Positions 1 to 6,908 of a DNA stretch of 7,499 bases are shown piece after piece. The DNA lies in the NCBI GenBank assembly GCA_938004235.1, contig CALKWL010000370.1:1-7499 (forward strand), given 5' to 3'. The first letter of the stretch is position 1. The number at the start of each line of letters is the position of its first letter. This stretch comes from an uncultured Gammaproteobacteria bacterium (lineage in GTDB: Bacteria > Pseudomonadota > Gammaproteobacteria > Halothiobacillales > Halothiobacillaceae). A model generated the notes under the pieces. The model was not told where the DNA came from, ran no database searches, and worked only from the letters and a program-made list of their open reading frames with translations. Both the position numbers and the translations under genes were made by a program.

Positions 1-46
1 ACCACCGAGATCTACACTCTTTCCCTACACGACGCTCTTCCGATCT
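1..46 (+). other. Illumina P5/TruSeq universal adapter remnant (artefact)
   Basis: The first 46 bases match the 3' 46 bases of the 58-base Illumina P5/TruSeq universal adapter, from ACCACCGAGATCTACAC through to the terminal GCTCTTCCGATCT; only the first 12 adapter bases are absent. This is library-construction sequence left untrimmed at a contig end and not part of any genome. Genomic sequence therefore begins at about base 47, and whatever lies upstream of the gyrB leader in the organism cannot be read from this window. The match is from memory of the adapter but it is continuous with no mismatch. Confidence 0.97.
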
Positions 47-76
47 AGTTTCTTCTCAGAGATGGGAAGGTAGTCG

Positions 77-85
77 TGCTATGAT
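77..85 (+). promoter_or_regulatory. Candidate extended -10 promoter for gyrB
   Basis: TGC TATGAT fits the extended -10 form TGn-TATAAT with one mismatch in the hexamer. Initiation would be near base 92 and would leave a leader of about 27 bases before the first gyrB ATG. No good -35 hexamer is seen at 16-18 bases upstream (bases 57-62 read CAGAGA), which extended -10 promoters can tolerate. The region further upstream is adapter, so an additional element could be missing. Gyrase genes of other bacteria often have promoters that respond to loss of supercoiling, but nothing here proves that. Confidence 0.4.
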
Positions 86-118
86 CCAGCGTTACTGAAG
101 AATCTGGCTCGAAATACA

Positions 119-2569
119 ATGACTTCTGATGGAAATATGACTCATCTTATTGATTCGATTGATGAAAATGTCTCTTCTCATGCCTACGACTCCAGTTCCA
201 TCAAGGTTCTTAAAGGACTTGATGCTGTACGGAAACGTCCCGGCATGTACATCGGTGATACGGATGACGGCTCAGGCCTGCACCACATGGTGTTTGAGGT
301 CGTAGACAACGCAATTGATGAAGCTTTAGCTGGTTATTGTTCAAGTGTCGATGTTGTTATGCATGCGGATGGCTCAGTCAGTGTCGCTGATGATGGACGC
401 GGCATTCCCGTTGATATTCATCAGGAAGAAGGCCGTTCGGCAGCTGAAGTCATCATGACCGTGTTACATGCGGGCGGAAAATTTGATGACAATTCCTACA
501 AAGTTTCTGGCGGCTTACATGGAGTGGGAGTTTCAGTTGTCAATGCACTTTCTGATACTCTTGAACTTACAATCCGTCGTAATGGAAAAAAATATCGTCA
601 GGAATACCATTTAGGCGAACCTTTATATCCGCTAAAGGAAATAGGTGAAGCTACGGGTACAGGTACTAAAGTTCGATTTAAACCAAGTTCAACTATTTTT
701 AGTCAGCTGGAATTTCATTATGACATTCTAGCTAAGCGTTTAAGAGAGCTTTCATTTCTTAACTCGGGAGTTAATATTCATTTACAAGATGAAATTAGCG
801 GTCGTGAAGATATTTTCATGTATGAAGGTGGAATTCGCGCCTTTGTGGAACATCTCAATCGTGGAAAAACTCCGATTCATCCTACTGTAGTGCATATTAA
901 TGGAGAAAAAGACGGCATAGGCGTTGAAGTCGCCATGCAATGGAACGATAGTTATAACGAAGGCGTTTACTGCTTTACCAACAACATTCCGCAACGGGAT
1001 GGAGGCACTCATTTAGCCGGATTCCGCGCCGCTCTCACGCGAACCTTGAATCAATTCATGGAAAAAGAGGGTTTATTCAAGAAAGCTAAAATTGACATAT
1101 CTGGAGATGACGCGCGTGAAGGTTTAATGGCTGTTCTTTCAGTTAAAGTCCCTGATCCCAAGTTCTCATCGCAAACCAAGGACAAACTGGTTTCTTCCGA
1201 AGTCAAAGCACCCGTCGAAAATCTTGTTGCTGATATTTTGAATGATTTCTTATTGGAGCGTCCTGCTGAGGCGAATGCCATTACCGGGAAAATTATCGAC
1301 GCAGCAAGAGCTCGTGATGCTGCGCGAAAAGCCAGAGAACTAACACGCCGCAAAGGCGCTTTGGATATAGCCGGTTTGCCAGGAAAACTAGCCGATTGTC
1401 AGGAAAAAGACCCAGCAAAATCTGAGTTATTCCTTGTGGAAGGAGATTCTGCAGGAGGTTCTGCAAAACAAGGTCGTGATCGACGCACCCAGGCTATTTT
1501 ACCGCTGAAGGGAAAAATCTTGAATGTGGAAAAAGCACGTTTTGACAAGATGCTCAGTTCAGCTGAAGTCGGTACTCTGATTACTGCATTAGGTACGGGT
1601 ATTGGCCGTGATGACTATAATCCCGATAAATTACGCTACCATCGAATCATTATCATGACCGATGCCGATGTGGATGGTTCACACATCCGCACTTTGCTGC
1701 TTACATTCTTTTATCGCCAAATGCCTGAATTGATTGAACGTGGGCACATTTATATTGGTCAACCGCCGCTTTATAAAGTCAAAAAAGGTAAACAAGAACA
1801 ATACGTCAAAGACGATGTTGAAATGAGCGCTTACCTGTTGCAACAGGCCATTGATGGCGCTTATTTGCATGTATCTGAGGATGTTCCTCCTATCACAGGA
1901 TCGGCGCTGGAGCAGCTTGCGCGCGCGCATTTGTCTGCACGTACAGTGATTGAGCGTTTGGCTCGTCGCTTTGATCGCTCCGCTGTCGAACATTTGCTTG
2001 ATTTGCCGCGTTTGGATGCTGCTAGTTTGGCATTATCCGAGGAATGGGCAAGTCGTTGGGCGAAACTTCTTAATGAGGGTATGGATGCTCGTGTTCAGCA
2101 TCATGCTGAATTAATTATGATCGAAGGTGAGCCGGTAATTCGTTTGACCCGTGATCAACATGGATTAAGCCATAGCTGGGATTTTGATCGCGACTTTTTT
2201 AATTCCAATGATTACCGCTTGCTTGCTGAGCATTCGGATAGGGTCTATGGCTTGCTTGAAACTGATGCAATTATTCGTCGCGGCAATGAGTCAAAGGCGA
2301 TTCGCCGATTTGAAGATGTGATTCAATGGCTGATGGATGAAGCTCGCAAGGGCTTATCTATTCAGCGGTATAAAGGTTTGGGTGAAATGAACCCTGAACA
2401 GCTTTGGGAAACGACAATGAATCAGGAAACCCGGCGTTTATTGCAAGTGCGCATTGAAGATGCAATTGCTGCCGATGAGGTTTTTACAACCCTTATGGGT
2501 GATTTGGTTGAACCACGTCGTGATTTTATCGAGCGCCATGCCTTGTCGGTGAACAATATCGATATTTAA
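119..2569 (+). CDS. gyrB: DNA gyrase subunit B
   Basis: ATPase subunit of DNA gyrase (GyrA2GyrB2), the cytoplasmic type IIA topoisomerase that introduces negative supercoils. The 816 residues compare with 804 in E. coli. In order: a GHKL ATPase domain with catalytic Glu60 and Asn64 (E. coli E42, N46), DDGRGIP at 91-97, Lys121 and the GGLHGVGVSVVNALS lid region at 131-145; a transducer domain with the QTK loop at 352-354; a Toprim domain with EGDSAGG at 441-447 and the metal-binding TDADVDG at 514-520; the long insert typical of Gram-negative GyrB at about 560-740; and a C-terminal tail with QRYKGLGEMNP at 749-759. Positions matching novobiocin and quinolone resistance sites (Arg154, Asp443, Lys464) are the sensitive-type residues. 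The N-terminus is about 18 residues longer than in E. coli and is start-ambiguous: an in-frame ATG at 137 has GGA three bases upstream, while 119 has no clear Shine-Dalgarno. The in-frame stop upstream is at 71-73. GC content is lower than in the downstream genes. Confidence 0.98.
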   Translation: MTSDGNMTHLIDSIDENVSSHAYDSSSIKVLKGLDAVRKRPGMYIGDTDDGSGLHHMVFEVVDNAIDEALAGYCSSVDVVMHADGSVSVADDGRGIPVDIHQEEGRSAAEVIMTVLHAGGKFDDNSYKVSGGLHGVGVSVVNALSDTLELTIRRNGKKYRQEYHLGEPLYPLKEIGEATGTGTKVRFKPSSTIFSQLEFHYDILAKRLRELSFLNSGVNIHLQDEISGREDIFMYEGGIRAFVEHLNRGKTPIHPTVVHINGEKDGIGVEVAMQWNDSYNEGVYCFTNNIPQRDGGTHLAGFRAALTRTLNQFMEKEGLFKKAKIDISGDDAREGLMAVLSVKVPDPKFSSQTKDKLVSSEVKAPVENLVADILNDFLLERPAEANAITGKIIDAARARDAARKARELTRRKGALDIAGLPGKLADCQEKDPAKSELFLVEGDSAGGSAKQGRDRRTQAILPLKGKILNVEKARFDKMLSSAEVGTLITALGTGIGRDDYNPDKLRYHRIIIMTDADVDGSHIRTLLLTFFYRQMPELIERGHIYIGQPPLYKVKKGKQEQYVKDDVEMSAYLLQQAIDGAYLHVSEDVPPITGSALEQLARAHLSARTVIERLARRFDRSAVEHLLDLPRLDAASLALSEEWASRWAKLLNEGMDARVQHHAELIMIEGEPVIRLTRDQHGLSHSWDFDRDFFNSNDYRLLAEHSDRVYGLLETDAIIRRGNESKAIRRFEDVIQWLMDEARKGLSIQRYKGLGEMNPEQLWETTMNQETRRLLQVRIEDAIAADEVFTTLMGDLVEPRRDFIERHALSVNNIDI

Positions 2570-2570
2570 T

Positions 2571-2574
2571 GGAG
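2571..2574 (+). promoter_or_regulatory. Shine-Dalgarno GGAG that sets the glnE start
   Basis: GGAG lies directly after the gyrB stop codon, with 9 bases between it and the ATG at 2584. The competing ATG at 2569 overlaps the gyrB stop by one base (TAATG) but has no purine-rich site before it, and choosing it would bury this GGAG inside the coding sequence. The site therefore favours 2584 as the true glnE start. Re-initiation by ribosomes finishing gyrB could still use the 2569 ATG, so the question is not closed. Confidence 0.6.
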
Positions 2575-2583
2575 TCTTGCGGA

Positions 2584-5463
2584 ATGAATCTGCCGGATAG
2601 CGATTTACAGAAGGAAGTTGATGAGGCGGTTCTTAGTTTAGATATTTCTGACCGGGAAATCCTTTTAGAAAATGCTGATATTGCGCGAAGCTATCCGTTG
2701 GCATTTGCCTCCAGTCCGTTTGTTGTCGAATCGTTACGCCGTCAGAGGGGCTTGCTTGCCGAACTGGTTAAGAGCGGCGATGTGTTCACGGCGTATGAAT
2801 ACGCTGATTTCAAACAACGTCTGTCTTCGAAATTAACTCATGTTTCGGACGAAACCAGCTTGTTACGGGTTTTGCGCCTGTTTCGCCGTCGGGAAATGGT
2901 GCGTATCGCCTGGCGTGACTTGTCGGGCTGGGCGGATACATCCGAGACCTTGCATGAACTGACCTGGCTGGCAGATGCGGCAGTTCAGGGTGCGCTCGAT
3001 TGGTGGAGCACCCAGCTCATAACTCGCCACGGTACGCCGCGCGATGCACAAGGCCAGCCTGTCGGTCTTGTTGTGCTTGGTATGGGTAAGCTCGGCGGGC
3101 ATGAGCTTAATTTTTCTTCGGATATTGATCTGATTTTTGCCTTTGATGATGAAGGTGAAACCGATGGCGCCAAGCCACTCGACAATAGTGAATTTTTTAC
3201 CCGTCTGGGTCAGCGCCTGATTCGTGCCATTGATGCGCGTACGGAGGAAGGTTTTGTTTTCCGTGTGGATATGCGCTTGCGCCCTTGGGGCGATGAAGGT
3301 CCTTTGGCGCTGACTTTTGAGCAGATGGAGCTGTATTACACCTTGCATGGCCGCGAATGGGAGCGTTATGCACTCATCAAGGCGCGACCGATGGCTGGGG
3401 ATATGGTCGCCGGTGAGCGCTTGATGCGCCAGTTGCGTCCCTTTGTGTATCGGCGCTATCTCGATTACGGCGCTTTTGGCCAATTGCGCGAAATGAAAAG
3501 CATGATTGAGCGCGAAATGGCCAGAAAGGGAATGCGCGATAACGTCAAACTTGGCCCCGGCGGAATTCGTGAAGTTGAGTTCATCGGTCAGGTGTTTCAG
3601 CTTCTGCGCGGCGGACGTGAACCGGCATTGCAACAACGCAGTATTCTGCAAATCCTGTGGGTGCTGGCAGAGGATGAAATCCTGAGCCCGGATGAAATGC
3701 AGAGGCTGACCGAAGGTTATGATGTGCTGCGTCGGGTGGAAAACCGTTTGCAGGCCGCGCGCGATCAGCAAACCCAGCTGCTTCCTGAAAATGCCCATGA
3801 GCGCTTGCGACTGGCTTTCAGTATGGGGTACGCGGATTGGGCAGGTTTTATCGAAAATCTCAATCGGGTACGTGCAGGCGTCCATCGGGTATTCCGCCGG
3901 GTTTTTCGTGTGCTTCATGAATCTGGCGAGGATGCGCACTCTGGTTTGGATGAGGTATGCGGTGGCCTGCTGCATGGTGACGCTGCGCAGCAGGCCTTGC
4001 TCAATGAAGGGTTCGACCAGGATGTTTCTGCAGCCGTTTTGACCCAGATCCAGGCGTTCCTCCAGGAACGCTTTATCCGCCATTTGAGCGATACAGCGCG
4101 TGATCGTTTGAAAAGGTTATTGCCGCGCGTGCTGCGTTGTGTGGCTGCCGAAGAGCAAGCTCTTGAGGTTTTGCCGCGTATGTTGGCCTTGCTGGCGCGC
4201 ATAGGCGGACGCAGCGTGTATCTTGCGCTCTTGCTGGAAAATCCGCAGGCGCTTGAATTGTTGACGCGTCTGATGGCGGCGAGCCCGTGGATTGCCGAGC
4301 AGCTTGCGTTGCACCCTATTTTGCTCGATGAATTGCTCGATGCTCGCACTCTGTTTGCCCCGCCGAATGCACGGGAACTACAGGATGAACTGCGCGACAT
4401 GCTGGTGCATGTAACGGACGGCGACATGGAGCGGCAAATGGATGAGCTGCGTCGCTTCAAACAAATCAACATGTTGCGTGTCGCAGCCGCCGACATCATG
4501 GACATTTTACCGGTGATGCAGGTCAGCGATCACCTGACCTGGATGGCAGAAACCTTGCTGGACGAGGTTTATCGCGAATCGATGCGTGAATTGGTTGTAA
4601 AGCATGGCACGCCGTCTTGCCTGCTGAACGGCCGAGTTTATGTGCCAGGTTTGGCAGTGATTGGCTACGGCAAACTTGGCGGGCTCGAGTTGGGTTACGG
4701 CTCGGATCTGGACATTGTTTTTCTGCATGATTCCGCCGGCGAACAGCAAGAAACCGATGGGTTGAACCCCTTGGACAATGCGTATTTTTTCGCACGGGTG
4801 ACACAAAAAATGATCTCGCGCATGACAACGCAAACGCCGGCGGGTGTGCTTTACGAGGTGGATACCCGTCTGCGACCGGATGGCGCCTCGGGTTTGCTGG
4901 TGTCGAGCTTGAGCGCCTTTGCCGATTATCAGCAACACCATGCCTGGGTCTGGGAACATCAGGCGCTGACCCGGGCGCGTTGGGTGGCGGGCGAAAAGCG
5001 CATCAAGGCGGTGTTTGAGAACGTGCGTCGTGAAATATTGTGCCAGCCGCGTGATCGCCAGGTGCTGCGCGCCAGCGTGGTGGAAATGCGCAACAAGATG
5101 CGCGTCGAACTGGATCAGAAGGATCCTGCGAAGTTTCATATCAAGACGGGTGTCGGCGGTCTGACCGATATCGAGTTTATCGTTCAATATCATTTGCTCG
5201 CCCATGCACACGCGCACCCGGATATCGTGCGCTGGAGTGATAACGTGCGTCAGCTTGACGACCTTGCCGCTGCGGGCATTCTTGACCTTGATGAAAGCGC
5301 CGGGCTGGCCGAAATCTACCGTCGCCTGCGTGACCGCGGTCATCGCCTGGTATTGGAAAACCGCAAAACCCTGATTGATGCAGAGGAGTTTGCCGCCGAG
5401 CGCAAATTTGTGCGCGAAGTGTGGCGGCGCAGGATGGAGCCTGACGCGGCTTCCATGCCATAA
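2584..5463 (+). CDS. glnE: Bifunctional glutamine synthetase adenylyltransferase/adenylyl-removing enzyme
   Basis: Cytoplasmic enzyme that adenylylates a tyrosine of glutamine synthetase to switch it off and removes the AMP by phosphorolysis to switch it on; in the family, PII protein and glutamine set the direction. The 959 residues from this start compare with about 946 in E. coli. Two homologous nucleotidyltransferase halves are visible. The N-terminal adenylyl-removing half has GMGKLGG at 166-172, the Asp pair in SDIDL (180, 182), a third Asp in RVDMRLRP (229) and KLGPGGIREVEF at 322-333. The C-terminal adenylyl-transferase half has GYGKLGG at 694-700, SDLDI (708, 710), EVDTRLRP (760) and the matching KTGVGGLTDIEF at 854-865. 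Both metal-binding Asp sets are intact, so both activities are expected. The 2569 start would add five residues (MESCG); 2584 is preferred for its GGAG. The gene follows gyrB almost without a gap, and ilvE follows 56 bases later. Confidence 0.97.
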   Translation: MNLPDSDLQKEVDEAVLSLDISDREILLENADIARSYPLAFASSPFVVESLRRQRGLLAELVKSGDVFTAYEYADFKQRLSSKLTHVSDETSLLRVLRLFRRREMVRIAWRDLSGWADTSETLHELTWLADAAVQGALDWWSTQLITRHGTPRDAQGQPVGLVVLGMGKLGGHELNFSSDIDLIFAFDDEGETDGAKPLDNSEFFTRLGQRLIRAIDARTEEGFVFRVDMRLRPWGDEGPLALTFEQMELYYTLHGREWERYALIKARPMAGDMVAGERLMRQLRPFVYRRYLDYGAFGQLREMKSMIEREMARKGMRDNVKLGPGGIREVEFIGQVFQLLRGGREPALQQRSILQILWVLAEDEILSPDEMQRLTEGYDVLRRVENRLQAARDQQTQLLPENAHERLRLAFSMGYADWAGFIENLNRVRAGVHRVFRRVFRVLHESGEDAHSGLDEVCGGLLHGDAAQQALLNEGFDQDVSAAVLTQIQAFLQERFIRHLSDTARDRLKRLLPRVLRCVAAEEQALEVLPRMLALLARIGGRSVYLALLLENPQALELLTRLMAASPWIAEQLALHPILLDELLDARTLFAPPNARELQDELRDMLVHVTDGDMERQMDELRRFKQINMLRVAAADIMDILPVMQVSDHLTWMAETLLDEVYRESMRELVVKHGTPSCLLNGRVYVPGLAVIGYGKLGGLELGYGSDLDIVFLHDSAGEQQETDGLNPLDNAYFFARVTQKMISRMTTQTPAGVLYEVDTRLRPDGASGLLVSSLSAFADYQQHHAWVWEHQALTRARWVAGEKRIKAVFENVRREILCQPRDRQVLRASVVEMRNKMRVELDQKDPAKFHIKTGVGGLTDIEFIVQYHLLAHAHAHPDIVRWSDNVRQLDDLAAAGILDLDESAGLAEIYRRLRDRGHRLVLENRKTLIDAEEFAAERKFVREVWRRRMEPDAASMP

Positions 5464-5504
5464 TTCCGCAATATTTTTCAGCGCAATACGCGAGTACGAT
5501 TTTC

Positions 5505-5510
5505 GAGGAG
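5505..5510 (+). promoter_or_regulatory. Shine-Dalgarno GAGGAG of ilvE
   Basis: GAGGAG sits 9 bases before the ATG at 5520. A second in-frame ATG at 5538 has only CTTCACACC before it, so this site fixes 5520 as the ilvE start. The 56-base gap between glnE and ilvE otherwise holds no hairpin plus T-tract terminator and no convincing -35/-10 pair. Confidence 0.75.
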
Positions 5511-5519
5511 TTTTCAGAG

Positions 5520-6455
5520 ATGGCATCCCTTCACACCATGGCCGATCGTGACGGACTGATCTGGTACGACGGCCAGATGGTTGACTGGCGCGAAGCCAAG
5601 ACCCACGTTCTCACCCACACCCTGCATTACGGTATGGGCGTGTTTGAGGGCGTGCGCGCCTATAAGGCTGAGCAGGGCACCGCCATTTTCCGCCTGGAAG
5701 AGCACACCAAGCGTTTGCTCAATTCCGCTAAAATCCTGCGCATGGACGTGCCGTGGTCAGCTTCCGAACTAAACCAGGCTCAGTGCGCGGTGGTGCGCGA
5801 GAACAAACTCGAATCCGCCTATATCCGCCCCATGTGCTTCTACGGCGCCGAAGGCATGGGTCTGCGTGCTGATAACCTGAAAGTACACTGCATCGTCGCT
5901 GCCTGGACTTGGGGCAGCTATCTAGGTGCGGAGGGCATGGAGCGCGGTATCCGCGTGCGCACCTCCTCCTTCACCCGCCACCACGTCAACATCACCATGT
6001 GCAAGGCCAAGGCCAACGGCAACTACATGAACTCCATGCTGGCGCTGCGCGAGGCACTGCAAGACGGTTACGACGAGGCCATGCTGCTGGACGCCGAAGG
6101 CTATGTGGCCGAAGGCTCGGGTGAAAACATCTTCATCGTGCGCGATGGTGTCATCTATACCCCCGATCTCACCTCCGCACTGGACGGCATAACCCGCAAG
6201 ACAATTTTCCTGCTGGCCGACGAACTGGGTCTGAAGATCGTTGAGAAACGCATCACCCGCGACGAAGTCTACGTCGCCGACGAAGCCTTCTTCACCGGCA
6301 CTGCCGCCGAAGTCACCCCGATCCGCGAAGTGGATAACCGCCCCATAGGCATTGGCTCACGCGGTCCGATTACCGAACGCCTGCAAGCGTTGTATTTTGA
6401 TGTAGTGCATGGGCGCCATCCCAAGCACTTGGGTTGGTTGTCCTACGTGGCTTAA
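5520..6455 (+). CDS. ilvE: Branched-chain amino acid aminotransferase
   Basis: PLP-dependent fold type IV transaminase of the cytoplasm. It performs the last step of valine, leucine and isoleucine synthesis by moving the amino group of glutamate to the branched 2-oxo acids. The 311 residues are the usual length (E. coli 309). Visible landmarks: THTLHYGMGVFEGVRAY at 32-48; the PLP lysine Lys164 in AKANGNY (E. coli Lys159) with Tyr169 in the same motif; Glu198 in EGSGENIF, 34 residues after the lysine as in E. coli; the PLP phosphate-binding FTGTAAEVTP at 258-267; and RGPITERLQ near the C-terminus. The form of the sequence, including HHVNITMCKAKANG and a C-terminal DVVHGR followed by a WLSYV-type end, is the one I associate with Betaproteobacteria. 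Codons are strongly C/G-ending, unlike gyrB. The zinc-finger gene follows after 15 bases. Confidence 0.96.
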   Translation: MASLHTMADRDGLIWYDGQMVDWREAKTHVLTHTLHYGMGVFEGVRAYKAEQGTAIFRLEEHTKRLLNSAKILRMDVPWSASELNQAQCAVVRENKLESAYIRPMCFYGAEGMGLRADNLKVHCIVAAWTWGSYLGAEGMERGIRVRTSSFTRHHVNITMCKAKANGNYMNSMLALREALQDGYDEAMLLDAEGYVAEGSGENIFIVRDGVIYTPDLTSALDGITRKTIFLLADELGLKIVEKRITRDEVYVADEAFFTGTAAEVTPIREVDNRPIGIGSRGPITERLQALYFDVVHGRHPKHLGWLSYVA

Positions 6456-6457
6456 TG

Positions 6458-6464
6458 AGGGAGG
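6458..6464 (+). promoter_or_regulatory. Strong Shine-Dalgarno AGGGAGG of the zinc-finger gene
   Basis: AGGGAGG lies within the 15-base gap after the ilvE stop, with 6 bases before the ATG at 6471. It is the strongest ribosome binding site in the window and supports this short ORF as a real, well translated gene, probably cotranscribed with ilvE. Confidence 0.8.
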
Positions 6465-6470
6465 TTTCAC

Positions 6471-6683
6471 ATGAATCCAAATACCGCCGCGCATCCGCAG
6501 GACTTTAAAACTCCAAATAGCATCAAGGTTATTCAGGTACGTCGTAGTGATTTGCCCGTGCATTGCCCGCGTGATGATGAAAGCCTGTGGAATTCCCACC
6601 CGCGCGTGTACATTCCGGTGGAAGAAAATGGCGGCCAAGCGCGTTGTATTTATTGCGGTGCGCTGTACCAGTTGGTCGATTAA
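6471..6683 (+). CDS. Small CHCC-type zinc-finger protein
   Basis: A 70-residue protein of the zf-CHCC family, which also contains the zinc-binding part of the mitochondrial complex I accessory subunit NDUFS6. The zinc ligands are visible as Cys32 (HCP), His43 (SHPRVYI), and Cys59 and Cys62 in the C-terminal CIYCGALYQL. The first 20 or so residues are a polar lead sequence. Bacterial members are short stand-alone proteins; to my knowledge their role is not established, although the complex I resemblance suggests metal or redox-enzyme assembly. In many Betaproteobacteria, as I recall, this gene lies directly after ilvE and before the heptosyltransferase gene waaF; here the first part of that order is kept but no waaF follows within the window. 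The start is fixed by the strong AGGGAGG upstream. Confidence 0.9.
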   Translation: MNPNTAAHPQDFKTPNSIKVIQVRRSDLPVHCPRDDESLWNSHPRVYIPVEENGGQARCIYCGALYQLVD

Positions 6684-6698
6684 TCATCGACTCATTCC

Positions 6699-6833
6699 AT
6701 GCAGCTTTTGCTGAACAATCCCCTCTGGATCGTCATCATTGTGGTGACGATTCTTCTTCATGTCGCCTTTTTTATCGGTATCCGGCGTGTGATGCGTAAA
6801 GCGAAGGAATCGCAAACGGATGAAGGGGCTTAA
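6699..6833 (+). CDS. Putative 44-residue single-span membrane peptide
   Basis: A short ORF of 44 codons from ATG at 6699 to TAA at 6831-6833. The translation begins MQLLLNNPLW, continues with a strongly hydrophobic stretch at about residues 9-28 (Ile/Val/Leu/Phe rich), then a basic patch RRVMRKAK at 29-36 and an acidic, polar tail. This is the layout of a single-pass inner-membrane peptide with its C-terminus in the cytoplasm by the positive-inside rule. The start follows the zinc-finger stop by 15 bases and lies in the same reading frame. No clear Shine-Dalgarno is seen (CATCGACTCATTCC precedes the ATG), so translation may depend on coupling to the upstream gene. I do not recognise the family. 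The clean hydrophobic-basic-polar pattern and operon-like spacing favour a real gene, but at this length chance remains possible. Confidence 0.5.
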   Translation: MQLLLNNPLWIVIIVVTILLHVAFFIGIRRVMRKAKESQTDEGA

Positions 6834-6908
6834 TGTACTTTCGTTTTATTTTGTGGAAGGTTCTGCGCTTTTCCGCCTTACGGCTGACGTGCTAGCGGTG
6901 GGCATTAA

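Noticed and set aside
119..2569. ParE (topoisomerase IV subunit) in place of GyrB
   Set aside because: The long insert after the Toprim domain at about residues 560-740 is present and the length is 816 residues; ParE is near 630 and lacks this insert.
2863..4083. Long antisense ORF of 406 codons opposite glnE
   Set aside because: It is a shadow of glnE codon bias. The translation shows no recognisable domain, and glnE on the + strand is intact with all catalytic motifs.
5464..5519. Separate ilvE promoter (TACGAT at 5495-5500)
   Set aside because: The hexamer matches the -10 consensus at only four positions and the nearest -35-like TTTTCA is 14 bases away, too close for a normal promoter.
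4507..5526. Long antisense ORF of 339 codons over the glnE end and ilvE start
   Set aside because: Low-complexity-like His/Arg/Gln-rich translation with no motif, fully covered by genuine + strand genes and their ribosome site.
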